Below are positions 22,185 to 31,220 of a DNA stretch of 64,000 bases, piece after piece. This stretch comes from Galaxea fascicularis (lineage: Eukaryota > Cnidaria > Anthozoa > Scleractinia > Euphylliidae), in NCBI GenBank assembly GCA_948470475.1, contig OX419343.1:6468133-6532132 (forward strand). Direction: 5' to 3'. Made by a program: the position numbers and the translations under genes. Below the pieces are notes generated by a model that had not been told where the DNA came from, searched no databases, and worked only from the letters and a program-made list of their open reading frames with translations. Each line of letters opens with the position of its first letter. Positions within the stretch are counted from its first letter, which is position 1.

Positions 22185-22908
22185 CATTACCCTGAGTTCC
22201 AGAGGATATTTTTTCTTATCGATACTGATGGTTCGCGGCAAAGCTGCGTTAATGAGGTGCAAAGCGCCGAGGAGAAAAAAAATAACCTCTGGTCACAGGA
22301 ATACGCAACCTCATTTCCATGCGAGAAATCAGTTCAGAATTTGAACTAGTTTGTTGATTGGTTCTTCAAAGGAAACAACAATTGTGATTGGCTTACGAAA
22401 AGCGTGGTTTCCTAGCCGACATGAAACAAGTGCTACAATTGGCTTAGTAAAAGTGTGGTTTCCCAGGCGACAGCACAGCAAGGAAATGAGGTTCGTTATT
22501 CGTGTGACTAGGGGTGCTTACCATTAAGCCAAAAAATCCGGATGGAATAAACGTTGCATAAAGGTAAGTGATTTTCCGAATTCAATGACCAACCGGATGA
22601 GAATGGCGCTTACCTTTAACTACCCAGCGTTCCATCCCGCATATTTTACTCGATCTGGCAAATGGTAAGGGCATTTCCCAAATTCCGTTCCGAACAGAAA
22701 AAGTGGACTACCTCTGGAGGTTGTCCACAATTTCCGAAAAGATTTTCCGGAAAATTGCCTTTCCATTTGACCTCAAACCGAAATTTCCGGATTTTTTGGC
22801 TAAATGGTAAGCACCCCAGAGGTCATTTTTTTCTCCTCTTGTTAACGCGGCTTTGCTGCGAACCATCAGTATCGATGAGAAAAAAATATCTTCTGGAACC
22901 CAGGGTAG
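22185..22908. mobile_element. Foldback element with ~65-bp ends, hosting another MITE
   Basis: The left end (22185-22252: CATTACCCTGAGTTCCAGAG, then CGATACTGATGGTTCGCGGC) is complemented by the right end (22842-22908: GCGAACCATCAGTATCGATG, then TTCTGGAACCCAGGGTA). A second inverted pair (CCAGAGG/CCTCTGG with A-rich neighbours) lies inside. It is interrupted by the element at 22511-22817. Confidence 0.7.
22511..22817. mobile_element. Nested MITE with TIR GGGGTGCTTACCATTAAGCC
   Basis: The 32-bp termini match with one mismatch (right end reads GGCTAAATGGTAAGCACCCC). The interior repeats CCGGA / TCCGGAA and TTTCCGAA phrases, so it also belongs to the word-array style. The termini resemble those at 28705-28910 (GGGTGCTTTCCA). 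Confidence 0.75.
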
Positions 22909-22949
22909 ATTGGCATGTACCATTTGCACAAACCCTACTAAATAACACG

Positions 22950-23121
22950 TGGATGACGCATATGAAAGAAATCATATGTGAACTGCGGATGTGAAATCAA
23001 ATGAAGAATGATCGTCGTAGTTGTGATCGCAATTTTTGCAATTGAGTAAAGAAGTCTGAAAAAAATTCAGGACTTCAACGGGGCTTGAACCTGTGACCTT
23101 GTGATTCCAGTGTGATGCTCT

Positions 23122-23156
<35 letters not shown>

Positions 23157-23225
23157 AGGTCTTTACGCAATTGCAAAAATTGCGATCACAACTGCGACGA
23201 TCATTCTTCATTTGATAAATAACAC
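22950..23225 (-). mobile_element. tRNA-derived SINE flanked by inverted copies of its own tail
   Basis: The minus-strand head (23137-23066) reads GGCTTCATAGCTCAGTTGGT, with D-stem GCTC/GAGC, B box AGGTTCAAGCCCC and a 3' end TGAAGTC that can pair with the 5' GGCTTCA. The anticodon stem is not canonical. The tail (CAATTGCAAAAATTGCGATC, then GATCATTCTTCATTTGAT) is present on both sides of the head in opposite orientations, making a large foldback. A tail-only fragment is at 1246-1345. Confidence 0.7.
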
Positions 23226-23334
23226 GTGACACACATCAAAATTGGAGTAGGGCTTGGAACTGGTGAAAATCACAAAACACCAAAACAGCCTTACCATTTA
23301 CATTCCAACCGAAACTTCTGAAATTTTTTGGTAA

Positions 23335-23740
23335 ATGGTAAACAACATTCATGTGGATTTTACGCATGCTACCAGACCCACCCAGAAAGATGACGCCTTC
23401 AGCATCGCAACAGAAGCCGTCAAAAATCTCACTCTTTGGCACCGAATCAACTTGAGAGCTCAGCGTCGGGGTAGGCTAATCAAGTTTTCTGTCAGGTTTG
23501 TATTTACAGGCCGATCCCACGATAAACACGGCTTTCCAAAATGGCGGTCACGAACTAGAAAAGGTTTTATCTTATTCTTCTTACCCTCGGGCCTCGGCTC
23601 TTGTCTGGTTTCTCTAGAGAAAGCTTGCCAACTATACAACGCTAACACGTTTACAAATACATTGAACAGCTTATCTTACCTTCAACAGGGGAAATCTTGA
23701 AGCTTTTATATGGAACAACGAAAAAACAATCACAAACGTA
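23335..23740. other. End of duplication copy B
   Basis: TGGATTTTACGCATGCTACC and CCAGACCCACCCAGAAAGAT match 13119-13160. Homology then jumps to 15410-15470 (GTCGGGGTAGGCTAATCA) and to 16110-16460 (AAAATGGCGGTCACGAAC). No gene. Confidence 0.55.
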
Positions 23741-23944
23741 AACAAACACCACTCGTGTGTGTTGTGGACCGAGCTAGTCGGAGACAAAGACGGGTTCGAC
23801 CGGATTAACCAAAACTGTAAACATTTATTTCACCATCACACCTCGTGCTGTCTCCCTACAACAGTTAGGCGTTCCTGCCCTATAAGGGGATCTGGGTCCT
23901 AAAATCCTTCCCCACCCTAGAAACGCCTGATACTCAGGCTGTAG

Positions 23945-24117
23945 CTTCCACAATAGCATGACAAAAAGAAATAATTGAATGATAAACGGACATCATCAAA
24001 TAACACATAACTGAATGACAAATACACACATTTGAATGGCAAATACACATAATCGAATAACAAGTACTGATCACTGAATGGCAAATACACATTATCAAAT
24101 GACAAATACAGGAAATA
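23945..24117. repeat. Degenerate ~25-bp tandem repeat
   Basis: Units of the type GAATGGCAAATACACATAATC repeat about six times with variation (GAATGACAAATACACACATTT, GAATGGCAAATACACATTATC). The long minus-strand frames here are artefacts of the repeat. Confidence 0.65.
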
Positions 24118-24336
24118 GTATTTTGATTTGAAAACTGCTTCATATTTAAACAGGGTAATTACTTCCTTCAGTAATTATAAAGACAAATTACATGTACTGC
24201 TATCAATGGAAGCCCTAAATTCAAGTGCAAATATTACACCGTTAAAAATCCTAACAATAATAAAAATATTAAAATATTAAATTAATAAAAACATAAAACT
24301 ATTAAAAAAAATTTTATTAATGTTTTGTGGCATTGC

Positions 24337-24560
24337 AAAGGGGGGGTCCCTAGAGCCCTGAAATTTCTGCTGTGAAGCCCGGAGCCGTATTTTACATATC
24401 AAGATTGTAGACCAGAGTGGAGTCCGGAGCCCTAAAGCAGATGACATGAGATGATGTGGAGCCCTAGGGCACTGAAATTTTCGTCTTGGAGCCCTGGAGC
24501 CCTGGAGCCCTGCATTTTTACAGCCGGAGCCCTGGAGCCCTAAACCCCCTTGGGACCCTG
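24337..24560. repeat. GGAGCCCTG word array
   Basis: GGAGCCCTGGAGCCCTGGAG and variants (GAGCCCTGAAATTTC, GGAGCCCTAAA) fill the stretch. Inverted GGGGTCCC / GGGACCC sequences lie at its two ends. Another member of the word-array class. Confidence 0.6.
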
Positions 24561-24589
24561 CTAATCATATTACACAGTTTGAAGTTTTA

Positions 24590-24890
24590 TTACAGTGCAA
24601 TTTATTCCCAAACTGCACCATTTTTTGCTCTAAATCACATTCTTTTTTAATGTGATTTAGAGCAAAAAGTAAACATTAAGTAAACAATTACTTTCCTGAA
24701 GTAAACATTAAATAAATATTAATATAGACAAAAACCTGTGTGCATGATTTCAAAATGGGTGTAATAAAGTGGTAACAAATTGAATTTTGTGTCGTACTGC
24801 AATTTTGGTCTAAAATCATACTTGTGATTTCAAATCAAACTCATGCTGTGCACTTGTTTGATTTTGAAATCACGACCAAATTGCACCCCA
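24590..24890. repeat. AAATCAC word array with perfect 20-bp hairpin
   Basis: TTTTTGCTCTAAATCACATT (24622-24641) and its exact complement (24649-24668) flank a 7-base loop. A second inverted pair (GTGATTTCAAATCAAAC against GTTTGATTTTGAAATCAC) lies near 24831-24877. GTGCAATTT and AAATTGCAC mark the possible ends. Confidence 0.55.
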
Positions 24891-25618
24891 CTTAGTTCAA
24901 TCCATTTATGAAAACAGCAAAGTCTATTGTCTTCTGAGGCGAAGACAGCTGATCAGTGAACCAGGCAAGGAGGATAGACTGTTGCTTTGAGTTTGGTTTT
25001 ACGAAAATCTTGGGTGTTTTCGGTTGTGTTGAAAACAAAGACCGAAGACCGAAGACCCACTGGTCTAAAACGGACTAGACTAAGAGTTGAAAGGAAGGGC
25101 AAAGCTGTATTCTTTCATTCCACTTCACTGTTTACCAGTCTGCAATCACAAAAAATAGTCACACAAATTTAGACAAGCATCAACTTCCTAAAGAAAAAAG
25201 AGTGCTTTTCAATTAAAGTGCCTATGAAGTAAAAACTTACGTTGATTATTTGAAAGGCCTTTCAACGAGAGTAACAATGGCACTTTTTTTTCCTTTTTGA
25301 AAGATCTTCTTTTATTCCTGAGGTATTAAAGTTTTTGCTTAAAAATTGATGGCATCATCAGTGGTTCAAGTAAGAAGATAAAATTAATCACAAAGTCAAG
25401 AATATCTCTGGAAATATTAAAGTGATGCCATTCAAACTTGGCAGCAGTAATGCATGTCAGGTAAGAAGCAAAATGATACCTACTGTGATGTTGCCATAGC
25501 AACAATCTAGGTCTCAGGCTGTCTTTGCCATTAATCAGATATCTTCACTTTTGAACAGATGAGTGACAGATGGTCTTACTTGAAACACACATTATCATAG
25601 ATTTTGTGATTTATCTTC
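24891..25618. other. 3' flank of zinc-finger gene C, no other gene seen
   Basis: Includes a small repeat (ACCGAAGACCGAAGACC near 25040). It presumably contains the 3' UTR of the gene at 25619-26761. No motif identifies anything else. Confidence 0.4.
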
Positions 25619-26761
25619 TTATTTAAAACCACTGATGATGTCATGTTTTCCAGCATGGTGTGAATCAGGGCTTTGCAACTTGGAGGATGGTGTGTCCAAG
25701 TTGTCCTTTTTACTTTTCCCCCTAGTGTGGACACTTCTATAATGTCTATTTAGAGTTCCTGAAGCACCGAAACACCTCCCACATGTTTTGCATTGATAAG
25801 GCCTCTCTCCAGTGTGAACCCTTTCATGATCCTTTACATTCCCTGTTGTTGAAAAACACTTGCCACAGTATTTGCAGCTGTAGGGTTTCTCTCCAGTATG
25901 AATTGTCATGTGTCTCCTCAATGATGCTGCTTGGCTGAAACACCTATTGCACTGTTTACACTTGTAAGGCTTCTCTCCAGTGTGGACTCGTTCGTGTGTT
26001 CTCAAGCTCCCTGATTCATTAAAACGCTTCCCGCACTGCTTGCATTCATAGGGCCTCTCTCCAGTGTGAATTCTCTCATGAGCTCTTAAGTTTTGATTAT
26101 CAGTAAAACACTTGCCACAATGTTTGCATGCATAAGGCCTCTGGCCAGTATGAAGTTTTTCATGTCTTTTTAAATTTGCTGCTATGTAATAACTCTTGTC
26201 ACATTGTTTACACTTGTATTCCTTCTCTCCCTTGTGGACCTTTTCGTGCTTTGCAAGATTCGCTGCTTCATTAAAGCGTTTGCCACAATGTGTACATTCA
26301 TGAGGCTTCTCCCCTGTATGGAGTCTTTCATGCACCACAAGATCCCGTGACTGGCCAAAGCACTTACTACAATGTCTGCACTCAAAGGGCTTTATACCTG
26401 CATGCGTTCTTTCATGCCTCCGAAGATGATCAACTTGACTGAAACATTTGTCACACTGTTTACATTCATATGGCCTCTCACCAGTATGGACTCTTTCGTG
26501 TTTTCTTAGATTTCCTACTGCGTTGAAGCGCTTTCCACAGATTTTGCATTGATAAGGCTTCTCTCCTGTATGAAGTCTTCCATGTCTCTTTAGATGTCCT
26601 GCAGAGTTGAAACACTTCCTACACTGCTTGCATTCAAATGGCTTCTCGCCGGTATGAGTTCTTTCATGTGCTCTTAGATGCCCTGCGTGTTGAAAATTCT
26701 TACCACAGTATTTACAGTCATTAATTCTCAGTCTTGTGGAATTCTTTTGAGCAGCTACCAT
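25619..26761 (-). CDS. C2H2 zinc-finger protein, 12 fingers (gene C)
   Basis: A single coding exon of 380 residues starting [15 protein letters not shown]. Twelve C2H2 fingers run from about residue 17 to 350 with TGEKP-type linkers, then a short charged tail ending [13 protein letters not shown]. The last finger has an extra residue between its His pair (HYRSVH). The ATG is just inside an exon after an acceptor (TTTTTAG before GGAAAGCAGGAA), the same structure as genes A and B. Unlike those, finger repeats have diverged from one another, and many lack the extra Cys in CGKCF, so this is an older array under ordinary constraint. Predicted nuclear DNA-binding regulator; target unknown. Confidence 0.9.
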   Translation of the reverse strand: MVAAQKNSTRLRINDCKYCGKNFQHAGHLRAHERTHTGEKPFECKQCRKCFNSAGHLKRHGRLHTGEKPYQCKICGKRFNAVGNLRKHERVHTGERPYECKQCDKCFSQVDHLRRHERTHAGIKPFECRHCSKCFGQSRDLVVHERLHTGEKPHECTHCGKRFNEAANLAKHEKVHKGEKEYKCKQCDKSYYIAANLKRHEKLHTGQRPYACKHCGKCFTDNQNLRAHERIHTGERPYECKQCGKRFNESGSLRTHERVHTGEKPYKCKQCNRCFSQAASLRRHMTIHTGEKPYSCKYCGKCFSTTGNVKDHERVHTGERPYQCKTCGRCFGASGTLNRHYRSVHTRGKSKKDNLDTPSSKLQSPDSHHAGKHDIISGFK

Positions 26762-28556
26762 TTCCTGCTTTCCCTAAAAATCAAAGAAAAACAGCAGTGA
26801 CTACTTGCTGTTGCACATTTGCTTGGAGCTGAAAATATGAACATAGAGTATGTGACTTAACTCGTCACATTCTGACCTTGAGGCCACAAAACAAATATGG
26901 AGCTGTTTCCAAAGTGAAGACCAGTGTGTCGGCAAAAGTGGAGCATGTTTTAGAGAAATTTGGATTTAAGGCCAAATAGCCATTAATTAACACCCTTTGT
27001 ACACTGAGCCCTGATCCTTACTTTATCTAATTTAGCTCATGCAACGTACATGTAGAGTTTCAAATTCTAATGGAAGCTAGGCATGACTGGAACAGTCTAC
27101 ACCGCCTTTGGTGACTGAAGACCTTCAACCTCTTGTAAGCTTCGAAGGATGTCCCTTACAGCAGATTTGAGATTTGACTGTTAATATATGTATAGTTATT
27201 AATAAAATAAGTTATACATGCCGGCAGGTTGCAGAGCATTATAACAGATTTATACAGTCAAGGCTGTCAATAAGGGCCAATTAACCTGTGACAGAATCAA
27301 TGTTGCGTGTGATGGTTGTTGCAAATTGAATTCGGGCATTCACCATTTAGATGTTACAGGTGAATTAAGTCATGGAAGTTACACCTGCTTCAAAAAGCCC
27401 AGCTATATGGTAACTGATACTTTCAATTACTGTACCTAATTTTAAAGAGTATATTGAAAGAATAAAGAGTATCAAAATTATTATTTAATTATGTTAAGTT
27501 TTACTTTGTAAACCTATATCTACAGTACCAGTCAAATTATTAAGTTGACAGTCCCTTGTTTGTCTTGATTCTCGACTTGATCGATCCTTGATACTCAATT
27601 CCCACAAGTTTCAAGTTTCACATTTTGGTACTGCACATGTACATTTGTACTTTACCCAGGAGTAGACACCCTCAGGGAGCATCAATTCTCCCTTCTCCAT
27701 ACTCAAGGCAAATTTTCCCAACAACTCAACACTCTCTAAAGCAGTTTTTGATTCATTATTGAAATTAATTCTTAGTAATTATAATTGCTTTACTGTAATT
27801 GTAATTCGTTGCCAAATTAAACTTGTACCACTTTCATAATCACTAACATAACTATTATAAGTAAAACACAAAACAATCATGATTTGCTTGAATGCAGTTC
27901 CATGCCTTTGGCAACATATTTACATGTAATAGGCCACTTTCAAAATATGAAAATTCAGCTTGATTCCAAGGCTCAGGACCAAAACAAAGGACAATGAAAG
28001 TTATGTTAATTATCTTTCACATTCGTTGCAATTTGTTTCTATTGTTTTTGTCCGCTGGGCCTGATTGCTCTCAACCTGAATTTTGTATTTCAAAAGTGCA
28101 TTATTTCTTCATATTCTGATTGTAATTCACTACACTGGATATTACTCTAGTATTCTTGGTCAGAGCATTATCAGACTACAATGGTTTTGGCTGTATTAAG
28201 CCACAGCTAAATGTTATAACATTGTTATACAATTACATATCCAACATTTCCTGAATTAACAGAGTGAGTTTTTCGATGCGCAGCTAAACACTGTTAGAAG
28301 TCAGGCATTATGTTTGATCAATAGCAATAATTAACATTCATCCAACAGAACATGTTATACAAACATGCAGTGCTAAACATTCAAACTTTGTTGAAGCAAC
28401 AAAATGTTGTAAAACAATGTTATAACATTTAGACGAGGCTTTACTATCAGTTGAAACTAACCCTAAAATTCAAGTACAGGTAAGGGGTTAATCTTAAGTT
28501 GGCTGCTAAATTAACGAATCACTAACATGGCTCTCATACAGTCAAGTAAATGGCAG
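26762..28556. other. AT-rich intergenic, no gene seen
   Basis: The 5' exon of gene C may lie here but cannot be placed. No conserved ORF, tRNA or clear repeat was seen. Confidence 0.4.
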
Positions 28557-28701
28557 GCCCCAGTTGTTCAAACATTGGATAGCGCTATCCACCGGATAAA
28601 TCACTATCCAGCGGATAAGTATTGGGAAAGTTAATTGCTCTATCCACTGGATAGATATTTATCCGGTGGATAGCACTATCCAGCCTTTGAACAACCGGGG
28701 C
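28557..28701. mobile_element. Word-array MITE, word TATCCACCGGATA
   Basis: Ends GCCCCAGTTGTTCAAA and TTTGAACAACCGGGGC are inverted. The body is six or more copies of ATCCASYGGAT / GGATAGCGCTATCC, each self-complementary. There is almost no sequence other than the word. Confidence 0.75.
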
Positions 28702-28704
28702 TAA

Positions 28705-28910
28705 GGGTGCTTTCCAATTTCACGGAAAACCTGGAAATTCTGGTTGGAAAATCAAATGGTACATACCATTCCATTTGGAACGTTTCAGAAATAATGGACC
28801 ACCAGCTTAATCAATGCACTTTTTCTGGTCTTTCTTAGCTTCCCAACTGATATTGAATATTCAAACCTAAAATTTCCACCCGGATAGATCCTGCAAATGG
28901 AAAGCGCCCC
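28705..28910. mobile_element. MITE with GGGTGCTTTCCA ends
   Basis: The left GGGTGCTTTCCAATTTCACG faces the right GCAAATGGAAAGCGCCCC. It abuts the preceding element with only 3 bases between. Its termini are related to the element at 22511-22817. Confidence 0.5.
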
Positions 28911-29498
28911 AGGTCTATTCCAGGGTGAGAGGTGAAGGATAGAGGGTGGCAGGTGAGCCGGTAGGGGATAATGGGTGGTTTAGGGTTCTGGTTTTGCGTG
29001 TAGCTTTTGACAAACATTTGCATTTATATAGTATGACAGAGTGATAGCTCAGGGTTTTTGGGCTGCCATTGAACTGAACTTTATTTGGCAAAGTTGAGTT
29101 TGAAATGATTTCAAATGAAGAAGCAATAACGTAAACTCTACTTTGTACTCAGAAAATGTATCTTACATGTGTCACTTTATGCAGGTATCAATGTTTGGAA
29201 GGAGTGGGGGTGGATGGATAGGTGGGGAGGGGGTGGGGTGTGGGCAAAGGTGCCACATATGAAAACTTCTGTTGTCCCTTCTCTGGGGAATTTGACCACT
29301 TGGACTAATTAAAGTTTGAATATTATAAAGGATTGTTAAACTATTTTCAGTCCCTAGGGTTAGGGTTGGGAATTTGACTTGCCCTGTACCCCTCCCCCCT
29401 CCCCCCCCCCCCGTCGAAACATTGATACCTGCATTTATACAGGTAATGCAATATGCTCGGTGGGTGAATAGAATATTACCATATAACAGTGACAGTAA
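28911..29498. other. Intergenic with C-run
   Basis: Contains a C-rich run (about 29388-29412) and a mirror-like G-rich stretch (29200-29250). The phrase GGTATCAATGTTTGGA (29182) has an inverse counterpart AAACATTGATACCTGCA (29417), a weak inverted repeat around the region. No gene. Confidence 0.4.
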
Positions 29499-29808
29499 AG
29501 CCTGGTTTTCACTAGCAACGCAAGCATAAGTGCAAACATAAGCACAAGCGCAAGTGAAAACAGCACCAACATAAGCATAAGCATAATCAGAAACATAAGA
29601 GGAACGAACCCACTTATTTGTCAAGTCTGGTTTTCACTACTGACGTAATTCAGCACAAGCGCAAGCACAAGAAAAGGAAAATTTTGATCCTTGTGCTTGT
29701 GCTTGCACTTGTGTTTGCTTGCGTCGAGGTCGTTTTCACGGTGAAATAAGAGCTATTATGTTTGTGCATGCTTGTGCTTATGCTTGTGTCGCTAGTGAAA
29801 ACCAGGCT
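29499..29808. mobile_element. Foldback MITE of GCACAAGC/GCATAA words, TSD TAA
   Basis: Ends AGCCTGGTTTTCACTAGC and GCTAGTGAAAACCAGGCT are exact complements. TAA is at 29496-29498 and 29809-29811. The body is GCACAAGC, GCATAAGC and their complements. It contains two further partial ends (GTCTGGTTTTCACTACTGAC at 29626). It is a sister in design to 6191-6447. Confidence 0.8.
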
Positions 29809-29870
29809 TAATGAACCTGATTCAAAATAATCATCCTCGCAATGTCAGGTATTAAATGTGCCTCAGTGCA

Positions 29871-30607
29871 CAGGGTCCGACATTGCGACTGACTGGTCGC
29901 CAATGCGACTAAAAATTGAGCGTTGGCGACCAGAAATTTAGAACTGGTCGCCAGCAGGCGACTTACCTTTTGTCCCCTCGGCATTTGGAATTCCAAGGTA
30001 AATGGGCGTTTTTTTTTTAAGAAAACATAAAGCTGCCGTGGAGAATTGTAAGTAAAACAAAGCGACGATTTTACGATCGCCATAATTACCCGGCGCTATA
30101 TTGTTTCAGCGACTTCTCGCAATTCTGATATCGTGGGCAAAAACGTGACGTGGCGAAAATCGTGACGAGTCGTGACGAATAAAGCGTCAGCCGAAACAAG
30201 CGCGCTTAATTTAAATCTTTTCATACTTAACCTAAATACCAGTAAACAGAGTAAATGCCATTGCATTGCCATTGTATTGGTCAATAATCGACTCAATTAG
30301 TTTTTATAGTTTTTATCATGGCCACTGACTTAGGTGGGGGACTGGTTCGAGCAATAATAGCTGTATGTAATAATATTGTGTTAAATGGAAACATTTTGTT
30401 TAATTATAGTGAAAGAAAGTTTAAAATTTTTGCTTTTACTATAAATTAACGTAAATTAAAACTACTGGAGTAAAACGAAAAATTAATACAACCAAACCAA
30501 AAAAACTAACACTTGTCTTTGGCGACCAAACCCTTCCATTTGGCGACCAAAATTTTTAGGTTAGTCGCCAATTGGCTCCCTTACAAAAAAGTTAATTTCG
30601 GACCCTG
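29871..30607. mobile_element. Non-autonomous element, ends CAGGGTCCGA, TSD GTGCA
   Basis: Starts CAGGGTCCGACATT and ends AATTTCGGACCCTG, with a 5-bp direct duplication GTGCA at 29866-29870 and 30608-30612. Near both ends the phrase TTGGCGACCA / TGGTCGCCA is repeated in both orientations. CAGGG-type ends with a short duplication suggest hAT-like; this is inference. No transposase ORF. Confidence 0.7.
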
Positions 30608-30839
30608 GTGCAAAAAAGGGAAGCAAGAGGCAATATCTGCAGGTTCGATTACCTTAGTTGAGATAGTCGATGTTAAAATGTTCAACTAACACTTTTCACA
30701 CTCTGCAGACAGATTCAGAAGCATGTAAAATTAATGTTAAATTTCAATAATATAAAGACTTAATCTACAAAAGGATTGGTCTCATCACAGCAGACGGGCA
30801 GGTGCAAAAAACAGGTAACATATTCATAATATGAACGAA

Positions 30840-31220
30840 GTGTGACCGGCAGCCGGTCAAACTCCGGATTCGGCTTCAAATCATTATTATGGTCTTCAGT
30901 CCGATTCGGGCTCCCTTTTTTTGTTTTCCTTAGACTTGGTACTACGGGGAGATTTTGAGTGTTTTAGGTTAAGGATTAGGGCTAGGAGTCGAGGAATATA
31001 GACGTTTGTATTAGGCTTGAAGATTTTGACCGGCAGCCGGTCATTTTGACGATTTGTACTTTGATATTTTAACGGTTCTAACGGTTACTTCGATAGTTAA
31101 GTCTGTAAATGCCGTCGTTTGTTGAAAATATCATAAATCCTCAATTTTTCTGAATTTGTCGAGGAAATATCGGACTGCCGGTCATTTAGGGTTTTTACAA
31201 TCTTGACCGGCTGCCGGTCA
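30840..31220. repeat. GACCGGCAGCCGGTC palindrome array
   Basis: The 15-base palindrome occurs at about 30845 and 31029, with a variant GACCGGCTGCCGGTC near 31204 and a half copy (CTGCCGGTC) near 31176, followed by TCATTTTG or TCATTTAG. Spacing is irregular and the sequence between is unrelated. Confidence 0.7.

Noticed and set aside
23066..23137. Possible functional tRNA gene (minus)
   Set aside because: The acceptor and D stems pair, but the anticodon arm does not fold properly and the unit is embedded in a SINE with tails on both sides.
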